This document shows positions 12,529 to 21,140 of a DNA stretch of 64,000 bases, piece after piece; position 1 is the first letter of the stretch, and the number at the start of each line of letters is the position of its first letter. The stretch comes from an uncultured Stenotrophomonas sp. (GTDB lineage Bacteria; Pseudomonadota; Gammaproteobacteria; Xanthomonadales; Xanthomonadaceae). Made by a program: the position numbers and the translations under genes. The stretch covers positions 3,118,001-3,182,000 of the forward strand of contig FLTS01000001.1 of the NCBI GenBank assembly GCA_900078405.1. The letters run 5' to 3'. Below the pieces are notes generated by a model. It was not told the DNA's origin and searched no databases. It saw only the letters and a list, made by a program, of their open reading frames with translations.

Positions 12529-12639
12529 AGCGAATTCCCCTGCAGGGTGGCTGCCCGCTGCTAGAGTTCGATGTGTCAGCACAAGGGCAACGCCGGCCGT
12601 GACCACTCCCGCATCTCCCGTTCCACGCAGGACGCACGC

Positions 12640-13500
12640 ATGACCCTGCCGGTGATCCTGCTGCCGGTGGGTGTCGACGACGCTGCGCTCGATGCCTGCC
12701 TCGCCGCGCTGGAAGCCGCCACACCGGCCGGTACGCCGATCTGGCTGGCCGACGATGCACAGGGCGGCCCGCGGGTACAGGCGGTGATCGAGCACTGGCT
12801 GGCACATACCCGCCTGCAGGCCGAGTACACCCGGCGCCCGCGTGCCATCGGCGAATCGGCGCATCTGGAGGAAATGCTGCGGGCCTGCGGCGATGCCGAC
12901 GTGGCGGTGTTGGCGCCCGATGCATTGCCGCTGCCGGGCTGGTTGCAGCAACTGGCCGACTGCCTCGCGCGCGATGCCTCCATTGCCACCGCCACGCCGT
13001 GGAGCAATGCAGGCGAAACCGTGGCGTGGCCGCGCGCCGGCGAACTGAACCCGGCACCGGCCGACGTCGAGCAACTGGCGCGCGCCTGCGCGGCGATGCC
13101 GCTGCTGCATCCGGAACTGCCCTCGGCCATTACCCACGCGGTGCTTATCCGTGGCAGCGCCCGTGCCCGCGCCGGTGGCCTGGACACGCACAGCTATGGC
13201 TCGTGGTATGCGGCGCTGGTGGACCTGAGCCTGCGCATGAGTGGGCTGGGCTGGCGCAACGTGCTGTGCGACAACGCCTTCGTCGGCCGCCGCGACGAGG
13301 GCCGGCCCGCCGATGGCGACATGGAACTGCTGGCCAACCGCTGGCCGACCTGGACCGCGCGGCTGGCGGAATTCCTGATGGACGATCCGCTGCACGCGCA
13401 CCGCCTGCAACTGCAGCAGGCATATGCGCAGGCGCCATCGGCGGAGCCGCAGCGCGACCTGTTCGATGCCGGCATGGCCCCGGAGCAGGGGCAGCCGTGA
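12640..13500 (+). CDS. Family 2-like glycosyltransferase (divergent)
   Basis: Probable GT-A-fold glycosyltransferase of 286 residues from the ATG at 12640 (MTLPVILLPVGVDDAALDAC). The N-terminus follows the GT2 pattern, with a beta strand, then a region ending in IWLADDAQGGPRV and later VAVLAPDALPLPGWLQQLA. However, the usual DxD is not clear and the first strand reads LLPVGVDD rather than VPVYN. The protein may be a degenerate or specialised family member. There is no signal peptide or membrane helix. It overlaps the next glycosyltransferase by four bases, so the two are translationally coupled and probably act together on a surface polysaccharide or glycolipid. Donor and acceptor cannot be read from the sequence. 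Confidence 0.65.
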   Translation: MTLPVILLPVGVDDAALDACLAALEAATPAGTPIWLADDAQGGPRVQAVIEHWLAHTRLQAEYTRRPRAIGESAHLEEMLRACGDADVAVLAPDALPLPGWLQQLADCLARDASIATATPWSNAGETVAWPRAGELNPAPADVEQLARACAAMPLLHPELPSAITHAVLIRGSARARAGGLDTHSYGSWYAALVDLSLRMSGLGWRNVLCDNAFVGRRDEGRPADGDMELLANRWPTWTARLAEFLMDDPLHAHRLQLQQAYAQAPSAEPQRDLFDAGMAPEQGQP

Positions 13501-14333
13501 GTGACCCGATTGCCGCCGTCGTCGTCAGCTACCAGAGCGAAGACACGCTGGACGAATGCCTGCAACGGCTGCGTACTGCGCACGGCGTGGCGCAGATCCG
13601 GGTAGTGGACAACGCCTCGCGCGACGGCTCGCTGGCCATCGTCCAGCGCCATGCATTGGCCGATGCGCGGGTACGCTTCATCGCCAACCCCGACAACCCC
13701 GGCTTCGCCACCGCCTGCAACCAGGGGGCGCATGATTGCGACGCGCCGTGGCTGGTTTTCGTCAACCCGGACCTGATGGTCGAGCCGGACACGCTGGCGC
13801 GCCTGCGTGACCTCGGCCAGCCACTGGGCGATTGCCTGCTCGGCGTCGAGCAGGTGGACGAGCAGGGCAGGGCCGATGCCGCAGTGCGCCGCCGCGAGCC
13901 GGATTTCGCGGCAATGCTGCGCAACCCCGCCGGCGGTTCGCGGCTGGCGCTGGCGGCCGATCCGGCGCAGCCATTGCAGGTGGTGCCGGCCCTGTCCGGT
14001 GCCTTGCTGCTGATGCCGCACGCGTTGTTCGACCGTCTCGGCGGCTGGGACGCCGGCTACCGGCTGCATGCCGAAGACCTGGACCTGTGTCGGCGCGCGG
14101 GCGAAGCGGGGGCCACGGTCGCCATCGCCAACGACCTGAAGGTGCTGCACGTGCGCGGCGTGTCCAGCCGCGCACGGCCGTTCTTCGTCGAATGGCACAA
14201 GCACCGCGGGCTGTGGCGTTACTTCGGCAAGTTCGAAGCGCCGCAGCGCAGCCTGCCGGTACGCATCGGCGTGTGGTGCGCGATCTGGGCGCATGCGCTG
14301 GTGCAGGTGCCGCGGCTGCTGCTGGGGCGCTGA
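13497..14333 (+). CDS. Family 2 glycosyltransferase (rhamnosyltransferase-like)
   Basis: Cytoplasmic GT-A glycosyltransferase of 278 residues. It starts at a GTG (13497) that overlaps the stop of the preceding gene and begins VSDPIAAVVVSYQSEDTLDE. The GT2 hallmarks are RVVDNASRDGS, NPDNPGFATACNQG and VFVNPDLMVEPD (metal/donor site near residue 90). Later come ALSGALLLMP and LHAEDLDLCRRAGEAGA, close to the WbbL/RfbF rhamnosyltransferase subgroup. A short amphipathic C-terminal helix could touch the membrane. The gene pair lies between purL and the cellulose operon but is separated from the latter by a 281-bp regulatory region, so a link to cellulose is not established. Confidence 0.82.
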   Translation: MSDPIAAVVVSYQSEDTLDECLQRLRTAHGVAQIRVVDNASRDGSLAIVQRHALADARVRFIANPDNPGFATACNQGAHDCDAPWLVFVNPDLMVEPDTLARLRDLGQPLGDCLLGVEQVDEQGRADAAVRRREPDFAAMLRNPAGGSRLALAADPAQPLQVVPALSGALLLMPHALFDRLGGWDAGYRLHAEDLDLCRRAGEAGATVAIANDLKVLHVRGVSSRARPFFVEWHKHRGLWRYFGKFEAPQRSLPVRIGVWCAIWAHALVQVPRLLLGR

Positions 14334-14496
14334 CGCCGTCTTCGCGGCGTGCGCGGGCATGACTTCCCGCAGCGGGGCCGGTGCCGCCACGTTGTTGGAA
14401 CGGCGTCATCCTGACGGGAGTTTCTTACGGTCGTGTGGTCATCTGTTCCGCTCCCGCAAGGATGGGGCCAGGTCGCCATGTGGAACGGGTTGGCAC

Positions 14497-14520
14497 CGGA
14501 AATTTCATTTTCCGATGAAA
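14497..14520. promoter_or_regulatory. Interleaved inverted repeat upstream of the bcs operon
   Basis: Four adjacent 6-mers form an A-B-A'-B' pattern: CGGAAA, TTTCAT, TTTCCG and ATGAAA. Unit 1 is complementary to unit 3 and unit 2 to unit 4, so two perfect hairpins with 6-bp arms compete for the same DNA. It sits in an unusually AT-rich patch three bases before a CRP-like site. Likely an operator or a leader structure; no protein can be named. Confidence 0.5.
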
Positions 14521-14522
14521 AG

Positions 14523-14557
14523 TGTGATTTAATTCACGGTTTACGTGATTGAATTCA
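14523..14557. promoter_or_regulatory. Tandem CRP/Clp-like sites upstream of bcsD
   Basis: The first site at 14523-14538 reads TGTGA-N6-TCACG, nine of ten conserved positions of the CRP/Clp consensus TGTGA-N6-TCACA. A second, weaker copy (CGTGA-N6-TCAGC) starts exactly 21 bp later. The shared 13-mers GTGATTTAATTCA (14524) and GTGATTGAATTCA (14545) differ at one base. The rest of the 281-bp gap upstream holds no gene I can support. Confidence 0.6.
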
Positions 14558-14614
14558 GCGCGAGGGCGGCATGGATGGCGTAGGCAGGGGGCTGGTGCAC
14601 TCGGGGATGGCCCG

Positions 14615-15073
14615 GTGAATTCGGCGGAATTGCTCGAGGGGTATCGTGATCGTTCCTGCGCCCGGCAGTGGCGCGGTTTCCTGCAGGCGATGGCGACCGA
14701 GTTCGGTCAAGCCTTGCCGGACGAGGAATCGGCCCGCCTGATGGTGCGCATTGGTCAGCGGTTTGCCGATGTCCACGCTTTGCCGTCGGTGGCCACGGTC
14801 GAAGCCTTGGCGGCGTCGGCCAATGCCGTCTGGGCCGAATGCGAATGGGGCTGGGCGGTGTTCGAGGAACGCCCCGACCACCTGCGCATCGTGCATGCCG
14901 GCTCGCCGCTGGCCGTGGCATTGGGGCCGGACAATGGCTGGCACCACGGTTTCCTCGAGGGCGCGTACCGGCACTGGCTGCGCGGCGCCGGCATGTTGGC
15001 TGTTCTCGATGTTCGCCATGTGGCGACGGAGAACCGCGACCTTTCGATCTTCACTGTTGCGCGGGTGTTCTGA
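14615..15073 (+). CDS. bcsD: Cellulose synthase subunit D
   Basis: Periplasmic accessory subunit of type I cellulose synthases, thought to form an octameric ring that guides glucan chains into ordered fibrils. The 152-residue product (GTG start at 14615, MNSAELLEGYRDRSCARQWR) matches the roughly 156 residues of Komagataeibacter BcsD. It keeps the alpha-helical N-terminal half and the C-terminal strands ending ATENRDLSIFTVARVF. A TTG at 14549 is open in frame, but the extra N-terminus is low-complexity and lies in the regulatory region. A GGGGATGG Shine-Dalgarno-like stretch precedes the GTG. Here bcsD is the first gene of the operon, whereas it is often last in acetic acid bacteria. Confidence 0.82.
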   Translation: MNSAELLEGYRDRSCARQWRGFLQAMATEFGQALPDEESARLMVRIGQRFADVHALPSVATVEALAASANAVWAECEWGWAVFEERPDHLRIVHAGSPLAVALGPDNGWHHGFLEGAYRHWLRGAGMLAVLDVRHVATENRDLSIFTVARVF

Positions 15074-15092
15074 TGGTCAAGGTGTGTGTGGC

Positions 15093-15428
15093 ATGAGCAA
15101 GAATCGACTGGCGGGCTCGCCGGGATGCGATGACGACGTGGCTGCCTTGTTCACGAAGCTTGGTGACGGCAAGGGACGGCCGGGGTACCGGGATTTCTCG
15201 GAAGCGACCCTTCCTCCCCCGATCGCTGCGGCGGCCCGTTTGGTCCGCAAGCCCGCGGCAGTGGATGCAGAGCCGGCGCTACCGCACGAGCCCGAGGTTT
15301 CCCCCGTGCCCGCGGTCGCAGCCTCGGCACCGGTGGATACGCCACTGTTGCAACTGTTCCGCAGGCTTGCCGAGGTGGGCGAGGCGATTCCGGATGACAG
15401 CCCCTTGGTCCGGTTGCGCAAGCAATAG
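15093..15428 (+). CDS. Small BcsP/BcsR-like cellulose operon protein
   Basis: A 111-residue cytoplasmic protein (ATG at 15093, MSKNRLAGSPGCDDDVAALF). It has an acidic N-terminal motif, DDDVAALFTKLGDG, followed by GYRDFSEA. The middle is Pro/Ala-rich and looks disordered. A short C-terminal helix, PLLQLFRRLAEVGE, precedes SPLVRLRKQ. This layout resembles the small proteins (BcsP, BcsR) that precede bcsQ/bcsA in other operons. I cannot confirm the family without a profile search. The position, 20 bp after bcsD and 90 bp before bcsA on the same strand, supports a role in synthase assembly or localisation. Confidence 0.55.
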   Translation: MSKNRLAGSPGCDDDVAALFTKLGDGKGRPGYRDFSEATLPPPIAAAARLVRKPAAVDAEPALPHEPEVSPVPAVAASAPVDTPLLQLFRRLAEVGEAIPDDSPLVRLRKQ

Positions 15429-15517
15429 GCGATGGGGCACCAACACCGGGGGGCTGCCGTGATGGCGGGCCCGGCCGGAATGACCGCCTCGACGGGGCGG
15501 TCCCGAGGGGAAAATCC

Positions 15518-17668
15518 ATGAAACTTTCGATCAGGCCCGAGGGCTCCCAGACCCTCGCTCGCTTGGGTTTGGCTGCGCTGGTGTTGGTGGGTGGGCTGTG
15601 CGTCGCGTTCGTCGTGACCGTGCCATTGGACGTGACCCGGCAGTTGTTGTTCTCGCTGGCCGTGTTCGCCATCGGCCTGTGCCTGCGGCGTGCCCGCAGC
15701 CGCACCGTGCCGCTGGTGCTGATGGGGTTGTCGCTGGTCATGTCCAGCCGCTACATGTGGTGGCGCCTGACCGAGACGATGGGCATGGGCAGCCTGGTTG
15801 ACCTGACCCTGGGTTTCGGCCTGGTCATGGCCGAGGTCTATGCTTTCGTGGTGCTGGTGCTGGGCTATTTCCAGGTGGCCTGGCCGTTGAACCGCCGCGC
15901 GCTGCCGCTGCCGGAGGACCAGTCGCTGTGGCCGGTGGTGGACGTGTTCATTCCCACCTACAACGAGCCGCTGTCGGTGGTCCGCACCACCGTGCTGGCG
16001 GCGACGGTGATGGACTGGCCGGCGGGCAAGCTGAAGATCCACCTGCTCGACGACGGCCGCCGCGAGGAGTTCCGCGCGTTCTGCGAGGAAGTGGGGGTGA
16101 ACTACGTCACCCGTACCAACAACCACCATGCCAAGGCCGGCAACATCAACGCCGCGCTGAAGAAGTCCGATGGCGAATACGTGGCCATCTTCGATTGCGA
16201 CCATGTGCCGACGCGTTCCTTCCTGCAGATGTCGATGGGCTGGTTCCTGCGCGACAGCCGGCTGGCGGTGGTGCAGACGCCGCACTATTTCTTCTCCGCC
16301 GACCCGTTCGAGCGCAACCTGGGCACCTTCGGCAAGGTGCCCAACGAGGGCGAGCTGTTCTACGGCCTGCTGCAAGATGGCAACGATGCGTGGAACGCCA
16401 CCTTTTTCTGCGGTTCGTGCACGGTGATCAAGCGTGCGCCGCTGGAGGAAGTGGGCGGCGTGGCGGTGGAAACGGTGACCGAGGATGCGCATACCGCCAT
16501 CCGCCTGCACCGCGCCGGCTACCGCAGCGCCTACATCCCGGTGCCGCAGGCCGCGGGCCTGGCCACCGAAAGCCTGTCGGCGCACGTGGGCCAGCGCACG
16601 CGCTGGGCGCGCGGCATGGCGCAGATCTTCCGCGTCGACAACCCGATGCTGGGCCGCGGCCTGAGCCTGGTGCAGCGCATCTGCTACACCAACGCGATGC
16701 TGCACTTTTTTTACGGGTTGCCGCGCATCATCTTCCTGACCGCGCCACTGGCCTTCCTGTTCTTCGGCGCACACGTCATCCATGCCTCGGCGTTGATGAT
16801 CTTCGCCTATGCACTGCCGCACTTGGCGCAGGCCAGCCTGGCCAACCTGCGCATCCAGGGCGCGCACCGGCACCTGCTGTGGAACGAGGTCTACGAGACC
16901 GCGTTGGCCTGGTACATCCTGCGGCCGACGCTGATGGCGGTATTCAATCCTCGGTTGGGCAAGTTCAACGTCACCGCCAAGGGCGGGTTGGTGCACCGGA
17001 GCTATTTCGATGCGCAGGTTGCCCGCCCGTATCTGTTCCTGCTGCTGCTCAATCTGGTCGGTGTGGTGGCCGGCATCGCCAGGTTGGTGATGGCCGACAC
17101 CAGCGGTGAGGTCAACACCATCTGGCTCAACCTGGGCTGGACCTTCTACAACATGATCATGCTCGGTGCAGTGATCGCCACCTGCAGCGAGCAGCGCCAG
17201 ATCCGCCGCTCCCACCGCGTACCGCTGGAGATGAAGGCGGTGCTGCACCTGGCCGACGGCCAGGCATTGGCCTGCAGCACGGTTGATTTCTCCACCGGTG
17301 GCATGGCCATCCGCCTGGACCAGCCGCAGCCGGTGCAGCCGGACACGCCGGTGGAGATCGAGTTGCGCCATCGCCAGCGCAGCCAGCGCCTGCCGGCCGT
17401 GGTGCGCCACGACCGCGATGCACAGGGCCTGAGCCTGCAGTTCGGCGAGTTGAGCATCGAGCAGGAACGCTGGTTGATCGCTTCCACCTTCGCCCGCGCC
17501 GACATCTGGGTCTCGCTGTGGGGCCGGCACGAGCGCGACACCTTCCTGCGCTCGCTGTCGGACGTGCTCCGCGCCAGCTTGCGCGGCTTCCACCGCCTGG
17601 GCCGATTCGTCATCACGAGGGGGCGGCATGACGGCCATGCCCAGCCTGCTCCCGGAGAAACCGCATGA
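15518..17668 (+). CDS. bcsA: Cellulose synthase catalytic subunit (UDP-forming)
   Basis: Inner-membrane processive GT2 enzyme that polymerises UDP-glucose into beta-1,4-glucan and extrudes it through its own channel. The 716-residue product has N-terminal membrane helices, then DVFIPTYNE (residues 142-150), DDG (178-180), FDCDHVP (225-231), TED (321-323) and QRTRW (359-363). Further membrane helices follow. The C-terminal PilZ domain has both c-di-GMP motifs, RRSHR (RxxxR) and DFSTGG (DxSxxG), so allosteric activation should be intact. GAGGGGAAAA precedes the ATG. Its last bases overlap the bcsB start (ATGA). No bcsQ lies upstream. Confidence 0.97.
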   Translation: MKLSIRPEGSQTLARLGLAALVLVGGLCVAFVVTVPLDVTRQLLFSLAVFAIGLCLRRARSRTVPLVLMGLSLVMSSRYMWWRLTETMGMGSLVDLTLGFGLVMAEVYAFVVLVLGYFQVAWPLNRRALPLPEDQSLWPVVDVFIPTYNEPLSVVRTTVLAATVMDWPAGKLKIHLLDDGRREEFRAFCEEVGVNYVTRTNNHHAKAGNINAALKKSDGEYVAIFDCDHVPTRSFLQMSMGWFLRDSRLAVVQTPHYFFSADPFERNLGTFGKVPNEGELFYGLLQDGNDAWNATFFCGSCTVIKRAPLEEVGGVAVETVTEDAHTAIRLHRAGYRSAYIPVPQAAGLATESLSAHVGQRTRWARGMAQIFRVDNPMLGRGLSLVQRICYTNAMLHFFYGLPRIIFLTAPLAFLFFGAHVIHASALMIFAYALPHLAQASLANLRIQGAHRHLLWNEVYETALAWYILRPTLMAVFNPRLGKFNVTAKGGLVHRSYFDAQVARPYLFLLLLNLVGVVAGIARLVMADTSGEVNTIWLNLGWTFYNMIMLGAVIATCSEQRQIRRSHRVPLEMKAVLHLADGQALACSTVDFSTGGMAIRLDQPQPVQPDTPVEIELRHRQRSQRLPAVVRHDRDAQGLSLQFGELSIEQERWLIASTFARADIWVSLWGRHERDTFLRSLSDVLRASLRGFHRLGRFVITRGRHDGHAQPAPGETA

Positions 17669-19971
17669 AGCATTGCCTGCATACACCGTCGATCCCCGCT
17701 CTGCGGCCGCGTTGGGCCTGGCTGGCGTTCGCCTTGACCCTGCTGGCCGGCGCCGGCCACGCGCAGGCGCCAGCCAGTGCGCCGCCGCCCGTGGCGCAGG
17801 ACGCGGCAGCGGCGCCGGTCACGAGCCTGCCGCTGCAACGCAGCCGCTCCACGCTCAGGCAACTGGGGCTGGACTACGAGGTGACGCTGCGCGGCATCCA
17901 GGGCACGGCCGGCATCCCGTTCTCGATCCGCAGCGACCAGGTCGTCGACCATGCCTTGCTGCACCTGAAGTACACCTATTCGCCAGCGTTGCTGCCGGAC
18001 CTGTCGCACCTGCGCGTCACCGTCAACGACGTGACCGTGGCGACCCTGCCGGTGTCGGCGGAGGAGGCCGGCAGACCGGTCGAGCGCGACGTCGCCATCG
18101 ACCCGCGGCTGGTGACCGACTACAACCGCGTCAACCTGCAATTGATCGGCCACTACACCCGCGAATGCGAGGACCCGGACCACACCAGCCTGTGGGCCAA
18201 CATCGACAGCGCCAGCTATCTCGAACTGGGTTGGCTGCCGTTGCCGCTGAGCAATGACCTGGCCCTGCTGCCGGTACCGTTCTTCGATGCACGCGACACC
18301 CGCCGGCTGGAACTGCCGTTCGTGTTCGCCGGGCAGCCGGCCAATGGCCAGTTGCAGGCCGCCGGCATCGTGTCGTCGTGGTTCGGTGCGCTGGCCGGCT
18401 ACCGGGGCGCACTGTTCCCGGTCTCGACCGGCACGCTGCCCCTGCACGGCAATGCCGTGGTGGTGGCCACGCCGCGCAACCTGCCGGTCGGGGTGGCAGC
18501 GCTGGAGGTGTCGGGGCCGACGCTGGCCGTGGCTACCAATCCCAACGATGCCAATGGCAAGTTGTTGCTGGTGCTGGGCCGCGATGATGGCGAACTGCGC
18601 GCGGCGGCTACCGCCCTGGTGCTGGGCGCACCGCTGTCCGGCGCCAGCGCCACCTTGCGCGAGGTCAGGCAGGCCGAGCCGCGCCAGCCCTACGACGCCC
18701 CGAACTGGGTGCCCAGCGACCGCCCGGTGCGCTTTTCCGAACTGGTCCGCAACACCGGCGAACTGAACGTGGTTGGCTACCACCCCGACCTGATCCGCAT
18801 CGGCCTGCAACTGCCGCCGGACCTGTTCGTGTGGCGCAAGGACGGTATCCCGGTGGACCTGCGCTACCGCTACACCCTGCCCGAAGGCGCGGACAAGTCG
18901 GCGCTGAACATCAGCATCAACGATGCGTTCGTCACCACCTTGCCGCTCAACGGGCGGCCACGGGCCACCACCGTGCCGGGGCGGATGTGGCAGAAGCTGG
19001 GTACGCAGGGCGCCATGCCGATCCGCCAGCCGCTGCTGCTGCCGACCGGGCCGCTGTCGGCCAGCAGCCAGTTGCGCTTCCATTTCTTCTTCGACCGCCC
19101 GCGCGCCGAGGAATGCAAGAACACCTTCCCGGACGTCTCGGCCGCGATCGACGATTCCTCCACCATCGACCTGAGCGGTTTCGCGCACTACATGGCAATG
19201 CCGAACCTGGCCGCGTTCGGCAACGCCGGCTTTCCGTTCACGCGCCTGGCGGACCTGTCCGAGAGCGCGCTGGTGATGCCGGACGAGGCCAATGCCGACG
19301 ACGCGGCCAACGCGTTGACGCTGCTGGGCCGCATGGGCGCATCCACCGGCTACCCGGCGCTGCGCACGCGCGTCATCCAGGCCCGGCAGGTCGACGAACA
19401 CGCCGACCAGGACCTGCTGGTGCTCGGCTCGCGCCGCAGCCAGCCGCTGTTCGAGCGCTGGGCCGCGGCAATGCCGATCGGCGACGGCACGCAGGCACGC
19501 AGCTTCCGCCTTTCCGACTGGCTGCTGGCCAAGGTGCCGGCCTTCCTTTCGGCGGATGCGCGCCGCACCGACCTGCCGACGGTGGCCGAGGTCGGGCTGC
19601 GTCCGGAGCCGGGCGACGTGTTGCTGATGGGCTTCCAGTCACCTCTGCGCAAGGGCCGCAGCGTGGTGGCGCTGATGGCCGACGAGCCGGGCCATGCCCG
19701 CCGCCTGTTCGAGGCCTGGTTCGACCCGGAACGCCTGCGCGATTTCCAGGGCAGCGTGGTCCTGCTGCACGGGGAGAAGGTGCGCAGCCTGGCCGGCAAC
19801 CAGACCTATTACGTAGGCAAGCTGCTGCCGCTGCTGGCCCTGCGCTGGTTCTTCGCCCACCACCCGCTGTGGCTGGCGTTGGGCGTGGGGCTGATGTGCG
19901 TGTTGTTGGCGCTGCTGGCCGCCTGGTTGCTGCGCCGGCATGCGCGCGCGCGCCTGAAAGTGGCGGACTGA
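17665..19971 (+). CDS. bcsB: Cellulose synthase periplasmic subunit BcsB
   Basis: Periplasmic partner of BcsA, anchored by one C-terminal membrane helix; it is needed for catalysis and guides the glucan across the periplasm. The 768-residue product begins with a signal peptide (WLAFALTLLAGAGHAQA). Two repeats of a carbohydrate-binding-like domain plus flavodoxin-like domain follow, with FSIRSDQVVDHALLHLKY near residue 90 and VDLRYRYTLPEGAD near residue 395. The tail is hydrophobic (PLWLALGVGLMCVLLALLAA) with a basic end. The start overlaps the bcsA stop, indicating coupled translation of the core complex. Confidence 0.95.
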   Translation: MKHCLHTPSIPALRPRWAWLAFALTLLAGAGHAQAPASAPPPVAQDAAAAPVTSLPLQRSRSTLRQLGLDYEVTLRGIQGTAGIPFSIRSDQVVDHALLHLKYTYSPALLPDLSHLRVTVNDVTVATLPVSAEEAGRPVERDVAIDPRLVTDYNRVNLQLIGHYTRECEDPDHTSLWANIDSASYLELGWLPLPLSNDLALLPVPFFDARDTRRLELPFVFAGQPANGQLQAAGIVSSWFGALAGYRGALFPVSTGTLPLHGNAVVVATPRNLPVGVAALEVSGPTLAVATNPNDANGKLLLVLGRDDGELRAAATALVLGAPLSGASATLREVRQAEPRQPYDAPNWVPSDRPVRFSELVRNTGELNVVGYHPDLIRIGLQLPPDLFVWRKDGIPVDLRYRYTLPEGADKSALNISINDAFVTTLPLNGRPRATTVPGRMWQKLGTQGAMPIRQPLLLPTGPLSASSQLRFHFFFDRPRAEECKNTFPDVSAAIDDSSTIDLSGFAHYMAMPNLAAFGNAGFPFTRLADLSESALVMPDEANADDAANALTLLGRMGASTGYPALRTRVIQARQVDEHADQDLLVLGSRRSQPLFERWAAAMPIGDGTQARSFRLSDWLLAKVPAFLSADARRTDLPTVAEVGLRPEPGDVLLMGFQSPLRKGRSVVALMADEPGHARRLFEAWFDPERLRDFQGSVVLLHGEKVRSLAGNQTYYVGKLLPLLALRWFFAHHPLWLALGVGLMCVLLALLAAWLLRRHARARLKVAD

Positions 19972-19973
19972 GC

Positions 19974-21140
19974 ATGCACGGGGGCACTGCGCCCATGTTG
20001 CCCAGGCGCCGGGTGCTGGGCCTGATGGCGGCCGCAGCGGCACTGGCCGCCCGCCCGGCGTGGGCGGTCGATGCCCTTTGCTGCAGCCCCTGGGGCGACT
20101 GGCAGGCCTTCGTGCGGCGTCACGTGCAGGACGACGGGAGGGTCATCGACCATGCCCATGCCGACCTGCGCAGCACCTCCGAATCGCAGTCCTATGCGCT
20201 GTTCTTCGCGTTGGTGGACAACGACCCGGTGCTGTTCGACCGCATCCTGGCGTGGACCCGCCGCCACCTGTGCGGCGGGCGCCCGGACCTCAACCTGCCG
20301 GCCTGGCTGTGGGGGCGAGCGGACGACGGGCAATGGCGGGTGCTCGACGGCAACACCGCCTCCGATGGCGAATTGTGGATCGCCTATGCGCTGCTGGAGG
20401 CCGGGCGGCTGTGGAACCGCCCGGGGCTGGCCCAGGCCGGCCGCCAGGTACTGGCGCTGATGCGCGGCGCCGAGGTGGCGGACCTGCCGGGGTTCGGGCC
20501 GATGCTGCTGCCCGGTGCCCGCGGCTTCGTGCACAGCGATCGCTGGATCCTCAACCCCAGCTATCTGCCGCTGTTCGTGCTGCGCCGTTTCGCTGCGGCC
20601 GAGCCGCGCGGGCCCTGGGCGCGGCTGGCCGAACGCAGTGTGGCCATGCTGCGCGCGGCCTCGCCCAGCGGCTTCGCGCCGGACTGGATTGCCTGGAACG
20701 GCAAGGCCTTCGTGCCCGACCCCGGCAAGGGCGCCGTGGGCAGCTACGATGCCATCCGCTGCTACCTGTGGGCGGGCATGGCCAACCCCGGCGAACCGCT
20801 GCGCCGGGACTTGCTGGATGCGCTGCCGGGGCCGGCCAGGTGGCTGCGTGCCGAGGCCGGCTTCGCCGAAAAGATCCAGACGCGCACGGGCGCCGGCAGC
20901 GGCATCGCGCCGGCGGGCTTCTCCGCCGCGCTGCTGCCCTACCTGTCGGCACTGGGTCAGCCAGCCCTGGCCGCCGCGCAGGCCAACCGCATCCCGGCCG
21001 GCGCCGCCGCCGAGGCATTGGGGTACTACGACCGCGTCCTGCTGCTGTTCGGGCGTGGCTGGATGGACCGCCGTTTCCGTATCGCTGCCAATGGGCATCT
21101 GCTGCCCGCGTGGAGTTCGACATGTTCCGCAAAACCCTGA
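19974..21140 (+). CDS. bcsZ: Periplasmic endo-beta-1,4-glucanase (GH8)
   Basis: Family 8 glycoside hydrolase that trims glucan chains in the periplasm and is needed for normal cellulose output. The 388-residue product has the catalytic acid in STSESQSYALFF (Glu70) and a conserved Asp in NTASDGELWIAY (Asp131), followed by WILNPSYLPLFVLRRF. The N-terminus PRRRVLGLMAAAAALAARPA resembles a twin-arginine signal; an ATG at 19995 would start right before it. The gene begins 2 bp after the bcsB stop, and its 3' end overlaps bcsC by 19 bp. This matches the bcsABZC order of Enterobacteria. Confidence 0.94.
   Translation: MHGGTAPMLPRRRVLGLMAAAAALAARPAWAVDALCCSPWGDWQAFVRRHVQDDGRVIDHAHADLRSTSESQSYALFFALVDNDPVLFDRILAWTRRHLCGGRPDLNLPAWLWGRADDGQWRVLDGNTASDGELWIAYALLEAGRLWNRPGLAQAGRQVLALMRGAEVADLPGFGPMLLPGARGFVHSDRWILNPSYLPLFVLRRFAAAEPRGPWARLAERSVAMLRAASPSGFAPDWIAWNGKAFVPDPGKGAVGSYDAIRCYLWAGMANPGEPLRRDLLDALPGPARWLRAEAGFAEKIQTRTGAGSGIAPAGFSAALLPYLSALGQPALAAAQANRIPAGAAAEALGYYDRVLLLFGRGWMDRRFRIAANGHLLPAWSSTCSAKP

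Noticed and set aside
12640..14333. Glycosyltransferase pair as part of the cellulose operon
   Set aside because: They are separated from bcsD by 281 bp with regulatory sites, and neither resembles a known bcs accessory gene.
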